Source of the DNA: Mesorhizobium sp. J428
GTDB lineage: Bacteria; Pseudomonadota; Alphaproteobacteria; Rhizobiales; Rhizobiaceae
DNA: 64,000 nucleotides
Direction of reading: 5' to 3'
Assembly (NCBI RefSeq): GCF_024699925.1
Contig: NZ_JAJOMX010000001.1
Location: 1,588,001-1,652,000 of the forward strand
Shown: piece after piece, positions 25,613-35,340 of the stretch
Layout of the letters: every line of letters begins with the position of its first letter
Numbering within the stretch: the stretch's first letter is position 1
The notes under the pieces: model-generated
What the model was told of the DNA's origin: nothing
Seen by the model: the letters and a program-made list of their open reading frames with translations, nothing else
The model's database searches: none
Position numbers and translations under genes: made by a program

Positions 25613-26603
25613 TCAGCTCTGCCGTGTCAGCACGCGGTTGCGCAGGATGCCGATGCCCTCGACCTCCAGTTCCACCACGTCGCCGTGCTTAAGGAACTTC
25701 ATGTGCTCGAGGCCGCAGCCGTTGCCGACCGTGCCCGAGCCGAAGAACTCTCCGGGATAGATCGTCTCCGAGCGCGAGATATGCGCGATCAGGTCCTCGA
25801 ACTTCCAGTGCATGGTGGACGTGCTGCCGCGGCCCCATTCCTCGCCGTTGACGCGGCAGATCATGGTGAGGTTGTACGGGTCCTTCAGTTCGTCGGCGGT
25901 GACGAGGCAGGGGCCCATGGCATTGCCGTAGTCGAAGTCCTTGCCTTTGGCCGGGCCGAGCTGGCCGCCCATCTCCTGCGTCTGCGCGTCGCGGGCGGAG
26001 AAGTCGTTGAAGATCGTGTAGCCGTAGATGTGCTCGCGCGCCTTGTCCCTGGGGATGTCGACGCCCTTTGTGCTGACGTAGAAGCCGAACTCCAACTCGA
26101 AATCCATCAGCGTGGAATAGCTCGGCCAGAGCACGTCCTGCTCCGTGCCGATGACCGAGAAGCGGTTGGCCTTGTAGTAGATCGGCTGCTCGTAGAAGGT
26201 CTTGGGGATCGCGAAGATGCCCTTTTCCTCGAACTCCTTCATCGCCGCCTCGGGGTCCGGCGTTGCGTTGGCGCGGACGCGGCGAACCGCGTTGAACGAC
26301 TGCTTGAGATGCGTCTCGAAGCAGAGGCAGTCGCGCATCTGGATCGGGTACCGGCACGGGCGCGAGCAGCCGCATGTCCTTGCGGGCGAAGGCGCCGCTC
26401 TTGCCGGCCTTCTTCACCGTCTTTTTCGCCAGGTCGAGGCCTTCCTCGCCGGCCTCGATGAGGGCCTGCACCGAGGCAAAGGCCGGGTAGCTCCTGCCGA
26501 ACGCCTCCTTGTGTGCGTCGGCGAGATCGACGATCTGGCGATCGCCGTCAACGAGCGCGCCGGCACGCGGCTTGCCCTTCCTTTGATATGTCACGAGCTT
26601 CAT
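25613..26603 (-). CDS. Fumarylacetoacetate hydrolase-family protein, frameshifted
   Basis: Starts MKLVTYQRKGKPRAGALVDG and runs to LLAPVPVP, where an extra base at about 26345 shifts the frame. It resumes as IQMRDCLCFETHLKQ and continues through ELEFGFYVSTKG, IFNDFSARDAQ, GNAMGPCLVTADE and GLEHMKFLKHGDVVELEVEG to 25613, about 330 aa in all. The metal-binding Glu/Glu/Asp set of FAH enzymes is present (ELEFGF and downstream residues). Family members cleave or decarboxylate beta-diketone and acylpyruvate products of aromatic or fatty catabolism. A GGTACC lies three bases from the shift. The start at 26338 is inside this gene. Confidence 0.87.
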
Positions 26604-26646
26604 CGGTCTCCTCCCGTTGGTCGTCGTGCCGGGTTTTGTGCGCCGG

Positions 26647-27348
26647 CTATGTCTGCGGTTTGGGAACGCGGCTGTAGAGCAGCGCCGCCTTCATCAGCGC
26701 GACGAGATGCGTCGCGGTGGTCAGCTCGTCCTCCGGGTCGCAGCGTCCGCCCGACAGCCGGCTAATGCGCCCGGTGTCGGCCATGGTGTAGACCATGACC
26801 CCGAGCATGGCCTGGTAGCCCCAGTTGATCTCCTCGATCGTGCGGTCGGGCATCGCCTGCTGCAGCGCCTCGATCACCTTGTAGGCGATCGGGTCGAAGA
26901 ACTCGGCGACGACCTTGCGGTGGTGCGACTTGGGGTCGGAAACTTCCCGCGCCAGGATGCGGGCGTAGCTGGAATTCTTCTCCGTGCTGCGCATGTGCAG
27001 GTTCGGCACGAGCACGGCCTTGACGATCATCTCGACCTTGCGGTCCTGCTCCGGTTCCATCTCGGCAAGCCGGAGGCCGGCGATACGCTGGTCGATGATC
27101 ATCGGCGCGCGCATTTCGAAGATGGCGCGGTAGAGGCCTTCCTTGCTGCCGAAATGGTAGTTGATCAGCGCGACGGGCACATCGGCGTGCAGCGCGATCT
27201 GGCGCACCGAGACGCCGTCGAACCCGTGATCGGCGAACTCCGCCTCGGCAGCATGCAGGATCCGCATGCGCGTCGACGCAGAGTTCCGCTGGGTTGCCTC
27301 GACGGCGACAACCTTCTGTTCCGGCTCTGTTTTCTGCGACTTCGACAT
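26647..27348 (-). CDS. TetR-family transcriptional regulator
   Basis: 233 aa from the ATG at 27348, which has GGAAAG just upstream; the frame extends to a GTG at 27381. The helix-turn-helix is RILHAAEAEFADHGFDGVSVRQIALHADV split as helices 1-3, with YHFGSKEGLYRAIF following. A ligand domain with an unusual Glu/Lys-rich N-terminal tail completes it. It is divergent from the TRAP operon (148 bp) and first in the FAH-ligase run, so it probably controls both. Confidence 0.9.
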   Translation of the reverse strand: MSKSQKTEPEQKVVAVEATQRNSASTRMRILHAAEAEFADHGFDGVSVRQIALHADVPVALINYHFGSKEGLYRAIFEMRAPMIIDQRIAGLRLAEMEPEQDRKVEMIVKAVLVPNLHMRSTEKNSSYARILAREVSDPKSHHRKVVAEFFDPIAYKVIEALQQAMPDRTIEEINWGYQAMLGVMVYTMADTGRISRLSGGRCDPEDELTTATHLVALMKAALLYSRVPKPQT

Positions 27349-27387
27349 AGCTTTCCGCACGGCTTTCGGCCGCCCCTCCACGTGTTA

Positions 27388-27424
27388 TTGAACGAGATAT
27401 CAAAGTTCTTGTCAACTTGTTCAA
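27388..27424. promoter_or_regulatory. Candidate TetR operator between regulator and TRAP operon
   Basis: TTGAACGAG (27388-27396) and CTTGTTCAA (27416-27424) form an inverted repeat with one mismatch. Inside it AAGTT and AACTT form a second smaller one. The AT-rich patch lies between the two divergent starts, where the TetR regulator would be expected to bind. Confidence 0.42.
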
Positions 27425-27495
27425 ATGCCGATACGGTTTCCCAATCGAGCAGACGGCGGGGAGAGAGCCGTCCGCTCCGAACAGGGAGGATTTGC

Positions 27496-28567
27496 ATGTA
27501 TCGCACCATACTGACGGGCGGCGTGGCCGCCATCGCGCTCGCCGTCGCCTCGGCGCCCGCCTTCTCGCAGGAAACGATCAACCTCACCGCAGCGACGGGG
27601 CACCCCGAAGTGTTCCTGTGGGTGAAGCACATCAAGGAAACCTTCATTCCCACCGTCAATGCCGAGCTCGCCAAGACCGGCAAGGTGAAGATCAACTGGA
27701 CCGAGGGCTATGGCGGCACGATCGTCAAGCTCGGCTCCGAGGTCGAGGCCTTCCAGCAGGGCATCATCGACGTCGGCCAGATGAGCGGCGTGTTCAATCC
27801 GGCCACGATGGGCCTGCTGAACCTGACCTACGCGATGCCCTTCGGCCCGCCCGACGCGCGCGGCGTCACCGCCGCCGTCGAGAAGGCGCTGATGGAGACC
27901 GAAGGCGCGCTGCAGAAACTGGAGGAGGCGACCGGCGTCGTCTACATCGGCGGCGGCATCGCCATCGACGACTACAACATCGCCTCCACCAAGGCGCTGA
28001 CCAAGATCGCCGACATGAACGGCGTCAAGCTCGGCGGTGCCGGCCCGAACCTCGCCTGGCTCGCCGGCACCGGGGCGGTCGGCGTGCAGGGCAGCTACGT
28101 CACCTTCTACAACGACATCAAGACCGGCGTACGACGGCAATATCGGCTGGATGACGGCCAATGTGCCGGCCAAGCTCTACGAGGTCGCGCCCAACTGGAA
28201 CCAAACCCATTTCGGCGCGATGTATATCGGCGGCATGGGCGTGTCGAAGATGCAATGGGACACGTTCTCGGACGAGACCAAGGCCGCGTTCCGCACCGCC
28301 GCCATCGCCTACACGAAAGCTTATTTCGACGAACAGGAAGCCCGATACGAGGCGGCCAAGAAGACCCTGGTCGACGCGGGCGGCAAGATCGTCGAGTTCG
28401 ACGCCGCCGAGCGCAGCAGCTGGATCAAGGGATTGCCGAACCCGACGGCTGCCTGGGCAAAGGCAGCGGAGGCGCGCGGCGAGCCGGCGAAGAAGGTGCT
28501 CGAGGCCTACCGCGACAACCTGAAGGCGGCGGGCTTCACCTTCGAGCGCGACTACCTCGCCGAATGA
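27496..28567 (+). CDS. TRAP transporter substrate-binding protein (DctP type), frameshifted
   Basis: Start ATG at 27496 behind GGGAGGA; signal peptide MYRTILTGGVAAIALAVASA with cleavage after AFS. Mature sequence QETINLTAATGHPEVFLWV then SEVEAFQQGIIDVGQM, typical DctP. At 28129-28131 (GGCGTACGAC) the frame breaks after DIKTG. It resumes as YDGNIGWMTANVPAKLYEVA in the plus-one frame and reaches the end at 28567. Two bases lost from a GTGTAC, or one gained, would explain it. Restored length about 357 aa. It binds an organic acid in the periplasm for the sodium- or proton-driven DctQM pair downstream. Confidence 0.88.
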
Positions 28568-28573
28568 CGTAAC

Positions 28574-28598
28574 CGCCCGGCCCCAGGCGGGCCGGGCG
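28574..28598 (+). terminator. Intercistronic stem-loop after the TRAP binding-protein gene
   Basis: CGCCCGGCCC (28574-28583) and GGGCCGGGCG (28589-28598) form a perfect 10-bp stem with a 5-nt loop, followed by TTTC. It lies in the 52-bp gap between the dctP-type and dctQ-type genes, so it probably acts as partial terminator or 3'-end protector. Confidence 0.6.
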
Positions 28599-28619
28599 TT
28601 TCACCAGAGGAACATCGAG

Positions 28620-29180
28620 ATGGCTGACGAGGCCGCAATTCCGCGCGACGACGCGCCACCTCCTCGCATGCCCGGCGGGCCGTTCGCCCGCGTAATCGGC
28701 GTCATGAACGCCGTGGGCACGCTCTGGATTATCCTGCTGATGGTCCTGATCAATTCCGACATCGTCGGGCGCAGCTTCTTCCATCATCCGATCGCCGGAG
28801 TGCCGGAGCTCGTGGCCTTCTCGATCGTCGGCATCGTGTTCCTGCAGCTCGCCCACACATTGCGCTCCGGCGCCATGACGCGCTCCGACGTTCTGCTGAA
28901 CGTCCTGGAACACCGCGCCCCGCGCGCCCGCCTCACGCTCCTGTCGATCTTCCATCTCGTCGGCGGGCTGCTGATGCTGATGATCGCCTGGAAATACTGG
29001 CCGAGCGTGGTCGCGGCGTGGCTACACCCCGAACGCAACTTCATGGGCAATCCGGGGTTCTTCACCATCCCGCAATGGCCCCTCTTCGTCCTCGTCTTCC
29101 TCGGCATTGCGGCGACCGCCATCCAGTTCCTGCTCCTGTCCTGGAATGACCTCCGTTCCGCCCGGGAGATTGCGCCATGA
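28620..29180 (+). CDS. TRAP transporter small permease (DctQ type)
   Basis: 186 aa with four predicted membrane segments (IILLMVLINSDIVGRS, LVAFSIVGIVFLQLAHTL, LVGGLLMLMIAWKYW, WPLFVLVFLGIAATAIQF). A conserved Arg-Ser/Pro pattern follows the first helix. The start has AGAGGAACATCGAG upstream. It ends by overlapping the large permease (ATGA). It forms the integral membrane complex with DctM. Confidence 0.9.
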   Translation: MADEAAIPRDDAPPPRMPGGPFARVIGVMNAVGTLWIILLMVLINSDIVGRSFFHHPIAGVPELVAFSIVGIVFLQLAHTLRSGAMTRSDVLLNVLEHRAPRARLTLLSIFHLVGGLLMLMIAWKYWPSVVAAWLHPERNFMGNPGFFTIPQWPLFVLVFLGIAATAIQFLLLSWNDLRSAREIAP

Positions 29181-30493
29181 GCGGCGTCGGCATCGCCTTC
29201 CTCTCCATCGCCGCCATGCTGGTCCTGATCTATTCAGGCATGCATGTCGCCATCGCGCTGATCCTGCTCTCCTTCTGCGGCGTGTGGATCCTGCGCGGCA
29301 ATTTCGACATCGCCTCCAACATGCTGGTCCTCGCCTTCAAGGACTCGATCAGCGACTATCTCTTCGGCGTCGTGCCGCTGTTCGTCCTGATGGGCCTGCT
29401 CGTCGCCGTCGCCGGCATCGGCCGCGATACGTTCGAGGTCGCGGCGCAGGTCTTCCGCCGCGTTCTCGGCGGGCTCGGCATCGCGACGGTCGCGGCGAAC
29501 GCGGTCTTCGCCGCGATCACCGGCATCTCCATTGCGTCCGCCGCCGTGTTCACCAAGGTCGCGGTGCCGGAGATGATCCGCCACGGCTACACGGCGCGTT
29601 TCGCGGTCGGGGTGGTGGCGGGCTCCTCGGTGCTCGGCATGCTGATCCCGCCGAGCCTGCTCTTCATCCTCTACGGCGTGCTCACCGAGCAGTCGGTCGG
29701 CTCGCTGTTCATCGCCGGCGTCATCCCAGGCGTCCTGCTGTCGCTGATCTACTGCGCCGGCATCTTCGCGATGGGCCGCTGGTGGCCCTCCTTCATCGGC
29801 GGGCGCAAAGCCGACAGCTACGACACCGCGAACGACATGAGCCTCGGCGAGATGGCCAACAAGCTGGCGCCGATCGTGATCCTGGTCGCCCTGGTGCTCG
29901 GCGGCATCTACGGCGGCTTCTTCACGCCGACCGAGGCGGGGGCCGCCGGCGCGCTGGGCGCGCTGCTGATCTCGCTCGCCAAGCGGCGGCTCACCTGGGC
30001 GAGCTTCTGGCAGGTGCTGGTGCAGACCGGGCACACGACCTCGTCGATCTGCTTCCTGATCGTCGGCGCGAGTCTCTATTCGCGCATGCTGGCAATGTCG
30101 GGGATGCCGGGCTGGCTCGGCTCGTGGGTGGTCGATTCCGGCATGGGCGTCACCGGCATCATCATCGCGCTGATGGTGGTGATCATCCTGCTCGGCACGA
30201 TCCTCGACTCCGCCTCGATCATGCTCCTGACGCTGCCGATCGCCATCCCGATCCTGACCGGGATGCAGGTCGACCTGGTCTGGCTCGGCGTCCTCGTCGT
30301 GCTCGCCGTCGAGATCGGCCTGCTCACGCCGCCCTTCGGCATCGCCGTCTTCGTCGTGAAGGCGACATTGGGACCCGACTGCCAGGTCACGCTCAACGAC
30401 ATCTTCGCGGGCGCCTTCCCCTTTGCGGTGATGATGTTCCTCGTCCTGCTGCTCGTCTTCCTGTTCCCGTGGCTCGCCACGGCCCTCATCTAG
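29177..30493 (+). CDS. TRAP transporter large permease (DctM type)
   Basis: 438 aa, about 12 membrane segments. It contains GMHVAIALILLSFCG, GSSVLGMLIPPSLLFILYG (the conserved GxxxPPS loop), FFTPTEAGAAGALGALL and DSASIMLLTLPIAIP, all DctM hallmarks. It starts within the stop of DctQ. The substrate is probably a carboxylate, given the CoA ligase and FAH genes on the opposite strand. The gene is intact. Confidence 0.95.
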   Translation: MSGVGIAFLSIAAMLVLIYSGMHVAIALILLSFCGVWILRGNFDIASNMLVLAFKDSISDYLFGVVPLFVLMGLLVAVAGIGRDTFEVAAQVFRRVLGGLGIATVAANAVFAAITGISIASAAVFTKVAVPEMIRHGYTARFAVGVVAGSSVLGMLIPPSLLFILYGVLTEQSVGSLFIAGVIPGVLLSLIYCAGIFAMGRWWPSFIGGRKADSYDTANDMSLGEMANKLAPIVILVALVLGGIYGGFFTPTEAGAAGALGALLISLAKRRLTWASFWQVLVQTGHTTSSICFLIVGASLYSRMLAMSGMPGWLGSWVVDSGMGVTGIIIALMVVIILLGTILDSASIMLLTLPIAIPILTGMQVDLVWLGVLVVLAVEIGLLTPPFGIAVFVVKATLGPDCQVTLNDIFAGAFPFAVMMFLVLLLVFLFPWLATALI

Positions 30494-30504
30494 GAGAAAA
30501 AACA

Positions 30505-31537
30505 ATGGCCAAATGGCAGTTCACCAAAGGCATGCACGACCTCGGCGGCGGGTGCTACGCCTACCTCCTCCCGGACGGCAGCTGGGGCTGGTCGAATGCC
30601 GGCCTGATCGTGGACGGCGATGCAACGCTAATGGTCGACACGCTGTTCGACCTAAAGCTCACCGCCGAGATGCTGGAGACATATCGCGCCTCGATTCCGG
30701 CCGCGAAATCAATCGACGTGCTGGTCAATACGCATGCCGACGGCGACCATACCTTCGGCAACCAGCTGGTCGAAGGCGCGCGCATCATCGGCACGCAGGG
30801 GACGGTCAGCGACTTCGCCCGCTTTGACCCCGCCATCGTGCAGAACATCTGCCTCAACGCGGAGCAATTCGGCAGCGCCGGCGTCTTCATGCGCGAATGC
30901 TTTCGGCCGTTCGACTTTTCCGGGATCACGCTCACGCCGCCGACGGAAACCTTCTCCGGCACGCTCGACCTCATGGTCGGCTCCAAGAAGGTCCAGCTCA
31001 TCGAGGTCGGGCCGTCGCATTCGCTGGGCGACGCGCTGATCTACGTGCCGGACGACAAGGTGCTCTACACCGGCGATATCCTATTCACCGGAGGCACGCC
31101 GATCGCGTGGTACGGGCCGGTCAATCGCTGGATCGACGTCTGCGACCGGGTGCTGGACATGGATGTCGAAACGATCGTGGCCGGCCATGGCCCGATCTCG
31201 ACCAAGGACGACGTCCGCGAGATGCGGGACTACCTGCAGCATGTGAGCGATGAGGCGCGGCCGCTCTGGGAACAGGGCATGGACTATCTCGAAGCGTCGC
31301 GACAAGATCGACCTCGGCAAATACAGGGACCGGGAGGACGCCGAGCGGGTGGTGGTCACCGTGCAGACGCTGTTCGACGACTTTACCGCTGCGCCGGAAC
31401 GGCCGGTGCGAGCGCCCATCCCCTATTTCGCGGAGATGAAGGGCTTCCGGCACCATCTCGGCCGCGGCCCGGTGCATGAGGCCTACTGCAAGGCCTGCGG
31501 CATCGAACAGGGCTTCCGCGCACGCGAGGCGAAATAG
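30505..31537 (+). CDS. Metallo-beta-lactamase-fold hydrolase, frameshifted
   Basis: Starts at 30505 behind TAGGAG, 11 bp after the DctM stop, so it is in the TRAP operon. Zinc motif HADGDH within NTHADGDHTFGNQL; further metal residues in GPSHSLGDAL, LYTGD and AGHGPIS. About 31300 (GAAGCGTCGCGACAAG) the frame shifts after YLEAS and continues as DKIDLGKYRDREDAERVVV to the end at 31537. Restored length about 344 aa. Likely a cytoplasmic lactone, thioester or ester hydrolase acting on the imported compound or its CoA derivative; the exact reaction is unknown. Confidence 0.86.
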
Positions 31538-31549
31538 CCCTGCGGAAGC

Positions 31550-32569
31550 TCAGCCGCGCGGGAACGCGTGGGTGCGCAGGACGGCGATGCGGCCGTGGTC
31601 GCCCTTCGCCACCTTCGTTTCCGGCGGCACGTCGAGCTCCACCAGGGAGCCGTCGGACAGGGCTGCCAGGAGACGCCGGCCGTCGGGCCGGTCGATGACG
31701 CGCGAGACCACGGCCGGGATCGAGCCGGCCGTATTCCATTCCAGGTCGGCGGGACGGACGAAGATCTCGACCGATCCGTCCTGGACGCCGGGAAGCTCGA
31801 TGACGCCTCCGGCCACCTGGGCCCTTCCATCCGACGCGACGGCTTCGAGCCGGTGCGCATCGCCGAGGAAGCGCGTGACGAAGGGCGAGTTGGGCTGCCG
31901 GCAGACCTCTTCCGGCGTGCCCTGCTGGACGATCTTTCCCTGGTCGAGGATGACGACGCGGTCGGCAAGGTCGAGCGCCTCTTCCTGGTCGTGCGTGACG
32001 AAGAGCGTGGTGATGCCGAGCTCGTCGTGGATCTCGCGCAGCCAGCGGCGCAGGTCGCGCCGCACATTGGCGTCGAGCGCGCCGAACGGCTCGTCGAGCA
32101 GCAGCACCTTCGGATCGACGGCGAGCGCACGCGCAAGCGCCACGCGCTGGCGCTGGCCGCCGGAAATCTGCGACGGGAACCGGTTGCCGAGGCCGGAAAG
32201 CTTCACGAGAACCAGGAGGTCGTTCACGCGGGCCTCGATCTCGGCGGCGCTGCGCTTGCGCTTCGAGACCTTCATGCCGAAGGCAATGTTCTCGGCCACG
32301 GTCATGTGCGGGAAGAGAGCGTAGTGCTGGAACACGAAGCCGACGCCGCGATCGCGCACCGGTATGTCGGTGGCGTCCTGCTCGCCGAACAGGATGCGGC
32401 CGCCATCGGCATATTCGAGGCCGGCGACCATGCGCAGGATCGTCGTCTTGCCCGAGCCGGACGGGCCGAGCAGCGCGACCAGTTCGCCGCTGCCGATCTC
32501 GAGTGAGACGCCGTGCACGGCACGAAACGTGTCGAAGGTCTTCACCACATTGTCGAGCGTGATCTTCAT
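31550..32569 (-). CDS. cysA: Sulfate/thiosulfate ABC transporter ATP-binding protein
   Basis: 339 aa from the ATG at 32569, which overlaps the stop of cysW (ATGA). Walker A GPSGSGKTT, signature QISGGQRQRVALARAL, Walker B VLLLDEPFGALD, switch THDQEEALD. The C-terminal TOBE/OB domain starts near residue 240. Last gene of cysPTWA. It powers sulfate or thiosulfate uptake in the inner membrane. The longer open frame into cysW is a shadow. Confidence 0.95.
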   Translation of the reverse strand: MKITLDNVVKTFDTFRAVHGVSLEIGSGELVALLGPSGSGKTTILRMVAGLEYADGGRILFGEQDATDIPVRDRGVGFVFQHYALFPHMTVAENIAFGMKVSKRKRSAAEIEARVNDLLVLVKLSGLGNRFPSQISGGQRQRVALARALAVDPKVLLLDEPFGALDANVRRDLRRWLREIHDELGITTLFVTHDQEEALDLADRVVILDQGKIVQQGTPEEVCRQPNSPFVTRFLGDAHRLEAVASDGRAQVAGGVIELPGVQDGSVEIFVRPADLEWNTAGSIPAVVSRVIDRPDGRRLLAALSDGSLVELDVPPETKVAKGDHGRIAVLRTHAFPRG

Positions 32570-33462
32570 GCCTTCGCTCCCTGTTCGGCGGCGACGGGAC
32601 CGGCCAGCGCAGGGCGCCCGACCCGGCCGGCGCCCCGGCGTTCGAGAATGACCTTGGCCACGATCGTGACGAGCGCGAGCGCGGTCAGGATGGACGCTGC
32701 CGCAAACGCGCCCGCCGTCTGGTAGTCGTGATAAAGCAGCTCGATATGCAGCGGCAGCGTGTTGGTCTGGCCGCGGATGTTGCCGGAGACGACCGAGACC
32801 GCGCCGAACTCGCCCATGACACGGGCATTGCACAGCACCACGCCGTAGAGCAGCGCCCAGCGGATATTGGGCAGCGTCACGGAGAAGAAGGTGCGCCAGC
32901 CCGACGCGCCGAGCGACGTGGCGGCCTCCTCGAGGTCGCGCCCCTGCGCCTGCATGAGCGGGATGAGCTCGCGCGCGACGAAGGGCGCGGTGACGAACAT
33001 CGAGGCAAGCACGATGCCCGGCAGAGCGAACAGGATCTTGACGTCGGCCGCCTCCAGCGCCGGGCCGAACAGGCCCTGCAGACCATAGACGAAGAGATAG
33101 GCGACGCCGGCCACGATGGGCGAAATCGAGAAGGGGATCTCGATGATGACGATCAGAAGTCGCTTGCCGGGGAAGTCGAACTTGGTGATCGCCCACGCGG
33201 CCGCGACGCCGAAGGCCGTGTTGACCGGAACCGCGATCAGCGCCGTTACGACCGTGAGCATGATCGCATGCTGCGTGTCGGGATGCGTGATGGTGGCCGC
33301 GTAAGCCGACCAGCCGGCGGAGAAGGCCTGGACGAAGATCACCACCAGTGGGGCCAGCACCAGAAACGCACCGACCACCAGCACGAAGCCGATCAGGCCG
33401 CGGCGGACGGCGGGGCTGTCGCCGATGCGCGGCGGCTTCCTTCGGGAGGTCACGGCGCTCAC
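32566..33462 (-). CDS. cysW: Sulfate ABC transporter permease CysW
   Basis: 298 aa from a GTG at 33462, starting one base past the cysT stop. Six membrane segments; coupling motif EEAATSLGASGWRTFFSV. Conserved features include WAITKFDFPGKRLLIVIIEIPFSISPIVAGV and RVMGEFGAVSVVSGNIRGQTNTLPL, which are CysW-typical. Forms the sulfate pore with CysT. Confidence 0.95.
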   Translation of the reverse strand: MSAVTSRRKPPRIGDSPAVRRGLIGFVLVVGAFLVLAPLVVIFVQAFSAGWSAYAATITHPDTQHAIMLTVVTALIAVPVNTAFGVAAAWAITKFDFPGKRLLIVIIEIPFSISPIVAGVAYLFVYGLQGLFGPALEAADVKILFALPGIVLASMFVTAPFVARELIPLMQAQGRDLEEAATSLGASGWRTFFSVTLPNIRWALLYGVVLCNARVMGEFGAVSVVSGNIRGQTNTLPLHIELLYHDYQTAGAFAAASILTALALVTIVAKVILERRGAGRVGRPALAGPVAAEQGAKA

Positions 33463-33463
33463 G

Positions 33464-34285
33464 TCACGACCTCTGCGTATAGCGCAGGGCGCGCGACTGG
33501 AGGAAATTGGTCACGGCGAGCATGACGAAGGCGGCGATGAGCATGACCGACGCGATCGCGGCGGCCGCCTGGTAGTCGTATTCCTCCAGCCGGATGAAGG
33601 CGAGCAGCGCGGTGATCTCGGTCTCGAACGGCTGGTTGCCGGCGATGAAGATGATGGCGCCGAACTCGCCGAGGCTGCGGGCGAAGGCGAGCGACACGCC
33701 CGCAAGCAGCGCGGGTGTCAGCAGCGGCAGGATCACCCGCCGGAAGATCTCGCCATCCGTTCCGCCGAGCGACTGCGCCGCTTCCTCCAGCGCCGGATCG
33801 AGATCCTCGAGCACCGGCTGCACCGTGCGCACGATGAAAGGGAGGCTGGTAAACGCCATCGCGATCATGATGCCCAGCGGCGTGTAGGCGACCTGCACGC
33901 CGATGCGGTCGAAGACGAAGCCGAACCAGCCGCCGGGCGCGAACAGAGTGGTGAGCGCGATGCCGGCGACCGCCGTCGGCAGTGCGAAGGGCAGGTCGAC
34001 GATCGCGTCGACGAGCCGCTTGCCGGGAAAGGAGTAACGGACCAGCACCCAGGCAAGCGCGACGCCGAAGACGACGTTGAAGGCGGTGGCGGCGGCGGCC
34101 GACAGCACCGTCACGCGGTAGCTCGCCACGGCGCGGCCGGAGGAGATGATGCGCCAGTAGTCCTCAAACCCGAGGCTGCCCGCCTTCACGACCAGCGCGC
34201 CGAGCGGCAGCAGCACGATCAGTCCCACATAGAAGAGGGTGATGCCGAGCGACAGGTGGAACCCGGGCAGAACGCTTCGTCTCAA
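33464..34285 (-). CDS. cysT: Sulfate ABC transporter permease CysT (CysU)
   Basis: 273 aa. The start is a TTG at 34285 with AGGA nine bases upstream. Six membrane segments; coupling motif LEEAAQSLGGTDGEIFRR; RYSFPGKRLVDAIVDLPFALPTAVAGI and ARSLGEFGAIIFIAGN are CysT-typical. It begins 35 bp after an intercistronic hairpin and abuts cysW. Confidence 0.95.
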   Translation of the reverse strand: MRRSVLPGFHLSLGITLFYVGLIVLLPLGALVVKAGSLGFEDYWRIISSGRAVASYRVTVLSAAAATAFNVVFGVALAWVLVRYSFPGKRLVDAIVDLPFALPTAVAGIALTTLFAPGGWFGFVFDRIGVQVAYTPLGIMIAMAFTSLPFIVRTVQPVLEDLDPALEEAAQSLGGTDGEIFRRVILPLLTPALLAGVSLAFARSLGEFGAIIFIAGNQPFETEITALLAFIRLEEYDYQAAAAIASVMLIAAFVMLAVTNFLQSRALRYTQRS

Positions 34286-34308
34286 ACCAGATATCCTGAA
34301 CAGGAAAA

Positions 34309-34336
34309 GGGCCGGCGGAGATGTAGCCGCCGGCCC
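34309..34336 (-). terminator. Attenuator-like hairpin between cysP and cysT
   Basis: GGGCCGGCGG (34309-34318) and CCGCCGGCCC (34327-34336) pair over 10 bp with an 8-nt loop. On the minus-strand transcript the stem is followed by TTTTCCTG, so partial termination after cysP is likely. This would give more binding protein than permease. Confidence 0.72.
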
Positions 34337-34356
34337 GCAATTGCGAAACCTATAAT

Positions 34357-35340
34357 TCAGCGTTCGCCGTAGATCTGGTCGAGCAGGCCGCCGGAGGCGA
34401 AATGCTCTTCCTGAACCTTGGCCCAGCCGCCGAAAACGTCGTCTACCGTCACAAGCCGGATTTCGGGGAACTGATCCTTGAACTTGCCGGCGACGGCCTC
34501 GTCGTTGACGCGGTGCCCCCTCTCGGCGGCGATCGTCTGTCCCTCCGGTGAATAGAGGAAGTCCAGATAGGTCTTCGCGAGGTCGCGGGTGCCGTGCTTG
34601 TCGACAACCCTGTCGACGATGGCGACTGGGAACTCCGCCAGCAGGCTGACCGAAGGAACGACCAGGTCGAACTTGTCCTCGCCGAATTCCTTGGCGATGC
34701 CGCGGGTCTCCGCCTCGAAGGTGATCAGCACGTCGCCGATATTGCGCTCGACAAAGGTCGTGGTCGCGGCGCGGCCACCGGTGTCGAACACCGGGACGTT
34801 GGCGAAGATCTTCTTGACGAAATCGGTGACCTGAGCCTGATCGTTGCCGAACTTCTCCTTCGCGTAGGCCGTCGCGGCGAGATAGGTATAGCGCGCATTG
34901 CCGGAGGTCTTCGGATTGGGGAAGATGACCTTCACGTCGTCGCGGACGAGGTCGCCCCAGTCCTTGATCCCCTTGGGATTGCCTTCACGCACGAGGAAGG
35001 ACGGCATCGAATAGAAGGGGGAGGACTGGTTGGGGAAATCGGCCTGCCAGTCGTCGGACACGAAGCCGTTCTTCACCAGGAAATCGATGTCGGTCACCTG
35101 GTTGAAGGTGACGACGTCGGCTTCCAGACCTTCGACGATCGCACGGGCCTGCTTCGACGTTCCGGCGTGCGACTGGTCGATCGTCACTCCAGGATGTTTG
35201 GCGACGAAAGCCTCGTTCACCTGCGCGAAGAGCTCACGCGCGATGTCGTAGGACGCGTTGAGGAGCTTGTTGGGCTCCTGCGCGGCCGCGGGAGAAAGCA
35301 GAAGCGCGAGCGCGGCGCCGACAAGGAGAAGTCTTTTCAT
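34357..35340 (-). CDS. cysP: Sulfate-binding periplasmic protein
   Basis: 327 aa with signal peptide MKRLLLVGAALALLLSPAAA. The mature part has LLNASYDIARELFAQVN, IDQSHAGTSKQARAIVEGLEADVVT, NPKTSGNARYTYL, and GRAATTTFVERNIGDVLITFE: the Sbp/CysP anion-binding family, where the Gly-Thr-Ser-Lys loop and Ser residues contact sulfate. First gene of cysPTWA. The 234-bp region upstream (35341-35574) is AT-richer and presumably holds the promoter. No SAM-type riboswitch was recognised. Confidence 0.93.
   Translation of the reverse strand: MKRLLLVGAALALLLSPAAAQEPNKLLNASYDIARELFAQVNEAFVAKHPGVTIDQSHAGTSKQARAIVEGLEADVVTFNQVTDIDFLVKNGFVSDDWQADFPNQSSPFYSMPSFLVREGNPKGIKDWGDLVRDDVKVIFPNPKTSGNARYTYLAATAYAKEKFGNDQAQVTDFVKKIFANVPVFDTGGRAATTTFVERNIGDVLITFEAETRGIAKEFGEDKFDLVVPSVSLLAEFPVAIVDRVVDKHGTRDLAKTYLDFLYSPEGQTIAAERGHRVNDEAVAGKFKDQFPEIRLVTVDDVFGGWAKVQEEHFASGGLLDQIYGER

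Noticed and set aside
29107..31479. 790-codon plus-strand frame across the DctM gene into the hydrolase
   Set aside because: The hydrolase has its own ribosome site and start at 30505; the upstream part is a wrong frame of DctM.
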